From Rhizobium sp. Root1203 (GTDB taxonomy: Bacteria > Pseudomonadota > Alphaproteobacteria > Rhizobiales > Rhizobiaceae), in NCBI RefSeq assembly GCF_001424945.1, contig NZ_LMCW01000012.1, positions 64,642 through 128,641 on the forward strand: a DNA stretch of 64,000 nucleotides. The letters are read 5' to 3'. The first letter of the stretch is position 1. Each line of letters opens with the position of its first letter. This document shows positions 61,057 through 64,000 of this stretch, piece by piece. A program made the translations under genes and the position numbers. The notes beneath the pieces are model-generated. The model made no database searches and had not been told where the DNA came from. It was given only the letters and a program-made list of their open reading frames with translations.

Positions 61057-61656
61057 ATGAGCGATGTCATGGCCTCGATCGCGCAGATTGCTGCGCGCGA
61101 TGGTGTTTCCAAACCAGCGGTGTCGAAGACCGTTAAAAGGCTTCTTGAGGAGAGAAAAGAAACGCCGGTTGAGCGAGGCAGTCAGGGACAGGTTCTGGGT
61201 ATTTCGCTTGCCCACTATGACCACTATCGACAGCGCCACGTAAACCCGGCGAAGGCAACGGCGCCTATCCGGTCCGTCGATGGTAGATCGGCAGGCGACG
61301 CGCCGCCGCAGCTCAGATCTGAAGATAGCTTCGAGGAAGCCCGTCGCCAGTCAGAATGGCTTAAAGTCGGGCGCGAAAAGATTCGTCACCAAGAGGAATG
61401 CGGAGAACTGCTTCGCAAGGATCGCACGTCAGAGGCGGTCGCAATGGCTGGTGCGGAGCTACAGGCGGTCATCAAACGGCTTCCCAATCGTGCCGACGAG
61501 ATCGCCCTTGCTGTTTCGAAAGAAGGTGTACACGGCGTTCGCGTTCTGCTTCGCCAGGTTGCTTTCGAGATCGGCAACGAGATGGCCGACAAGCTGGTCA
61601 AGATTGCGGAGGCCGCCACCGAAACGGATCCGCTGATAGAGGATGAGGACGCGTGA
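61057..61656 (+). CDS. Probable terminase small subunit (HTH DNA-binding)
   Basis: A 199-residue protein with an N-terminal HTH (AQIAARDGVSKPAVSKTVKR) and a helical C-terminal part with EEARRQSEWLKVGREKIRHQ and GNEMADKLVKIAE, as in Nu1-type small subunits. It overlaps the GpA-type large terminase as GTGA. ATG at 61057 follows ACAGG inside the GTTAAC array, which it might bind. Assignment rests on position and HTH. Confidence 0.7.
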   Translation: MSDVMASIAQIAARDGVSKPAVSKTVKRLLEERKETPVERGSQGQVLGISLAHYDHYRQRHVNPAKATAPIRSVDGRSAGDAPPQLRSEDSFEEARRQSEWLKVGREKIRHQEECGELLRKDRTSEAVAMAGAELQAVIKRLPNRADEIALAVSKEGVHGVRVLLRQVAFEIGNEMADKLVKIAEAATETDPLIEDEDA

Positions 61657-63638
61657 CTGTTCACCCAGGCGCCATCAGAGCGGTGACCTCCGCTCTGGCG
61701 CGCGCGCTTCGGCCGCAGCCGCCAGTGCCATTCGATCGCTGGCTGCCACAGAATATCGTTCTGGTCGATGGTCCGAAGAAGGGTGAACTCTGGTCGCCCG
61801 AGGATGCTCCGTATCTTCTGGAGATCGCACAGTGCCTAAGCCAGGAGCATCCTTCCAACCTGGTAACAGTGCGGAAGGCGCAGCAGACCGGCGTCTCCAT
61901 CCTCGCTCTCGCCTGGATGATTTACATAGCGGAGAACTGCCCTGACAATGCCATTTACGGCGTTCCGGGGCTCGACGCTCTGCAGGACATCAATTCCGGC
62001 AAGCTGCAGCCGATGATCGATGCGTGGCAGAAGCACACGAAAAAGCAGATCATCATGCCGACCACCAGCCGCTCGGGCGTCGGGTCGACGACTTACGAGA
62101 AGAAGTTTCCGGGCGGCGCCCTGTATCTCGCAAACGCCAATACCGTCATGGACCTTTCGGCCAAGACGACCCGTTTCGGGGTGAAAGACGAAGTCTCCAA
62201 ATGGCAGGCGCTTCCGAATGGCGCCGATCCTGAGAATCTGTTCTTCGGTCGTTTCACGGCGTTTCGCCGCCAGAAGACTTACAAGATCCTCGAACTTTCA
62301 ACGCCGGAACTGGATAGCGGCGACGCGATGGGCGAGGGCCCGGGACACTGCCGTATTGACCGCGGCTTTCGTCGCTCGGATCAGCGGTTTTGGTATATTC
62401 GTTGCCCTGAATGCGTCACGGAACAGGTGCAGGTTGATGCCAACCTGCTGATCGACAAGAAGCAGCCGCACAAAACACTCATGCGGTGCGTGAAGTGCGA
62501 CCATCACATCTCCGAGATGGAGCGCGTGATGGCTGTCCGGGAAGGGCGGTACATCCCTACTTTCTCAGAGCCGGATCGCCATCCGGGCTTTCATGTCGAC
62601 GCCTTCATGTCGCTGATGATGTCCTACGAGGCCATCGCGGAAGACAAGATCGCATACGAGGCCAAAGGCGAAGCCGGCGCGAAGGACTACCAGAACCTCG
62701 TCTGCGCCTTGCCTTACCAGATGAAGGGAAACGCCCCGGACCATCAGAGGCTGATGGAACGGCGGGAAACCTACGACCAGTATGTTTTACCCGCACAGGC
62801 GCTGATCTTTACCGTCGGCTGCGATGTGCAGAGCTACGGAATTTATGCAGAAGGTGTCGGGTTCAGCGAGGATCGCCAAAGCTGGACCGTCTTCGCTGAA
62901 TTCTTCGAGGGGGCGACTGATAATCCCCAGTCCGGTGCATGGAAGCTTCTCGACGAGTTCGTGTCTCAAGAGTTTGCCGACGCCTATGGGGTCTTAAGCC
63001 GGCTGGAAGCGATTGGCGTCGATTCCGGCTACCGGACCAACCAGGTGCTTGAGTGGTGCCGTCGTCATCCGAATGCTTACGCGACCAAGGGTATGCCTGG
63101 CCGTGGTGTGCCGGCCATCAGTGCGCCAGCCAGAAAGTCCGTCAATCGGCGGGGTAAGCGCAAACGCGTAGGCTCCGCAATGAGCTGGCCGGTAGGAACG
63201 TGGCCGCTCAAGGCTGAGTTCTACGGAAACTTGCACAAGACTGGTCTAGCTGCCGGCGAAATTGCCGATCCTCCTGGCTATTGCCACTTCGGCGACTGGC
63301 TTGGTGAGGAATATTTCCAGCAGCTGACGTCGGAGTATTTCGACCAAAAGCTGATCAAAGGGAAGTTCCGCGAGGAATGGAAGAAACGGCGCGAGCATAA
63401 CCACTTTCTCGACTGCCGAGTAATTGCGATGGCGATGGCCGAACACCTCGGTCTTTCGCGCATGACGAAATCGGAATGGGCGCGTTTGCGGGCAATCAAA
63501 CAGCCGGAGACACCGATCGACCTGTTGTCGCCGCCCAGCGTCGTCGTCGCAGCGCCGCAACCAACGGTACCGGAGCCAAGATCGCTTCCGGTTGACAAGA
63601 AAACGGACACCAAAAATCGATGGAACAAGCGGCGGTAA
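61653..63638 (+). CDS. Terminase large subunit, lambda GpA family
   Basis: A 661-residue packaging motor. The ATPase part has FDRWLPQNIVLVDGPKKGEL, VRKAQQTGVSILALAWMIY and TTRFGVKDEVSKW. The cysteine pairs CPECV and CVKCDHHI are typical of GpA proteins. The nuclease part has VGCDVQSYGIYAEGVG and GVDSGYRTNQVLEWC with the acidic residues. Starts with GTG. Family membership suggests cos-type or related packaging and a siphovirus-like particle. Confidence 0.93.
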   Translation: MTVHPGAIRAVTSALARALRPQPPVPFDRWLPQNIVLVDGPKKGELWSPEDAPYLLEIAQCLSQEHPSNLVTVRKAQQTGVSILALAWMIYIAENCPDNAIYGVPGLDALQDINSGKLQPMIDAWQKHTKKQIIMPTTSRSGVGSTTYEKKFPGGALYLANANTVMDLSAKTTRFGVKDEVSKWQALPNGADPENLFFGRFTAFRRQKTYKILELSTPELDSGDAMGEGPGHCRIDRGFRRSDQRFWYIRCPECVTEQVQVDANLLIDKKQPHKTLMRCVKCDHHISEMERVMAVREGRYIPTFSEPDRHPGFHVDAFMSLMMSYEAIAEDKIAYEAKGEAGAKDYQNLVCALPYQMKGNAPDHQRLMERRETYDQYVLPAQALIFTVGCDVQSYGIYAEGVGFSEDRQSWTVFAEFFEGATDNPQSGAWKLLDEFVSQEFADAYGVLSRLEAIGVDSGYRTNQVLEWCRRHPNAYATKGMPGRGVPAISAPARKSVNRRGKRKRVGSAMSWPVGTWPLKAEFYGNLHKTGLAAGEIADPPGYCHFGDWLGEEYFQQLTSEYFDQKLIKGKFREEWKKRREHNHFLDCRVIAMAMAEHLGLSRMTKSEWARLRAIKQPETPIDLLSPPSVVVAAPQPTVPEPRSLPVDKKTDTKNRWNKRR

Positions 63639-64000
63639 AGCCACGGGTCAGGGTCAGGGCTGGTACGAGCGCAGGTTACATGCGTGACACCCAGTCAGGA
63701 GTGATCGCCGCTCGACCAGCGTCGCTGCGGGAGCATCGCGACGAGATCCGCAGGGTGTGGACCCGTGCGGCCGGCCTAGCGATGGATCTTCTGCAGAACA
63801 GCGGAAAGCTCCGCGGTGCGGCCGATCAGATCATTGCCGATACTGTTGGCATTGAGCTGCAGCTTAACCCGCGTCCGGATCTCTCCCGGTTCGGCTACAA
63901 TCCAGCGGAAACAATCGCTTGGATCCGCGAATTGAAAGCCGAGTGGAAGGTGTATGCGTGGACCCCACTGGAGTGCGATTTTCGCGCCAAGTGGACCATT
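63620..64000 (+). CDS. Phage portal protein, lambda family (5' part only)
   Basis: The ATG at 63620 lies inside the terminase end, 19 bp of overlap, and the frame stays open for 127 codons to the window edge. Translation reads RPASLREHRDEIRRVWTRAA, GLAMDLLQNSGKLRGAADQI and TVGIELQLNPRPDL, which is the start of lambda-type portal proteins. The rest lies outside the window. Confidence 0.85.
   Translation, partial: MEQAAVKPRVRVRAGTSAGYMRDTQSGVIAARPASLREHRDEIRRVWTRAAGLAMDLLQNSGKLRGAADQIIADTVGIELQLNPRPDLSRFGYNPAETIAWIRELKAEWKVYAWTPLECDFRAKWTI

Noticed and set aside
36511..64000. Integrase, holin/lysin and CRISPR arrays
   Set aside because: None were recognised in the visible part of the prophage; the integrase and lysis genes probably lie past the right edge.

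Overview
The window reads as the chromosome of an alphaproteobacterium of the Rhizobiaceae (Rhizobium, Agrobacterium or Ensifer type) with a prophage inserted in its right part. The host assignment rests on three gene groups: an aerobic cobA-cobB-cobC-cobD run, a complete acpXL-fabZXL-fabF2XL-fabF1XL-adh2XL-lpxXL cluster for very-long-chain lipid A acylation, and Zur-box controlled znu genes. Base composition is GC-rich and many genes overlap by ATGA or GTGA.

Host part (1-36,490). A nucleoside hydrolase (126-1076) is followed by cobA-B-C-D (1260-5381) and the six-gene VLCFA/lipid A cluster (5582-11045). Next come a PAS protein, two small enzyme-like genes, gnd (12904-14334), a cysteine hydrolase, and a divergent TetR/DinB pair. 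A carbohydrate locus spans 16.5-29.7 kb: a LacI regulator faces a CUT1 ABC transporter (binding protein, two permeases, ATPase), a GH2 beta-mannosidase-like enzyme, a TIM-barrel isomerase/epimerase, a Gfo/Idh/MocA oxidoreductase, an aldo/keto reductase and a GH43 enzyme. It looks built to import and process plant oligosaccharides. A zinc block follows: a CobW-type GTPase, znuA, and divergent znuC-znuB-zur, with Zur-like palindromes upstream of both znu units and the GTPase. A gamma carbonic anhydrase-like gene and a fumarylacetoacetate-hydrolase family gene end the host part.

Prophage part (about 36,490-64,000, right end outside the window). The 5' end of dusA is cut after its APMIDWT codons, which marks the left attachment site. 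Next to it sits a lower-GC three-gene module of unknown function ending in a metallo-beta-lactamase-fold hydrolase; it is the best candidate for an undescribed cargo system. A long leftward early operon (47,222 down to 39,072) encodes a beta sliding clamp, SSB, DUF2303, MazG-like, HD-like, ASCH and PrtN-like proteins. An S24 repressor (47357-48049) lies between two promoter/operator regions with the same layout, TTGACA then 7 nt then a 13-bp palindrome. A rightward operon starts with a Cro-like gene and continues past an initiator-like tRNA-Met(CAT). It goes on to a CII-like protein, a GcrA-like regulator, a helicase-methyltransferase fusion, a C5-cytosine methyltransferase, a Toprim primase and a D5/P4-type helicase. 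Immediately after the helicase, a gene-free stretch holds about 11 copies of a 10-bp iteron in two opposed arrays, a likely phage origin. The late region starts near 60.2 kb: gpZ-like tail protein, a GTTAAC array, small terminase candidate, lambda-type GpA large terminase and the start of a lambda-family portal gene, which argues for a siphovirus-like temperate phage. No integrase is visible, so it should lie beyond the right edge.
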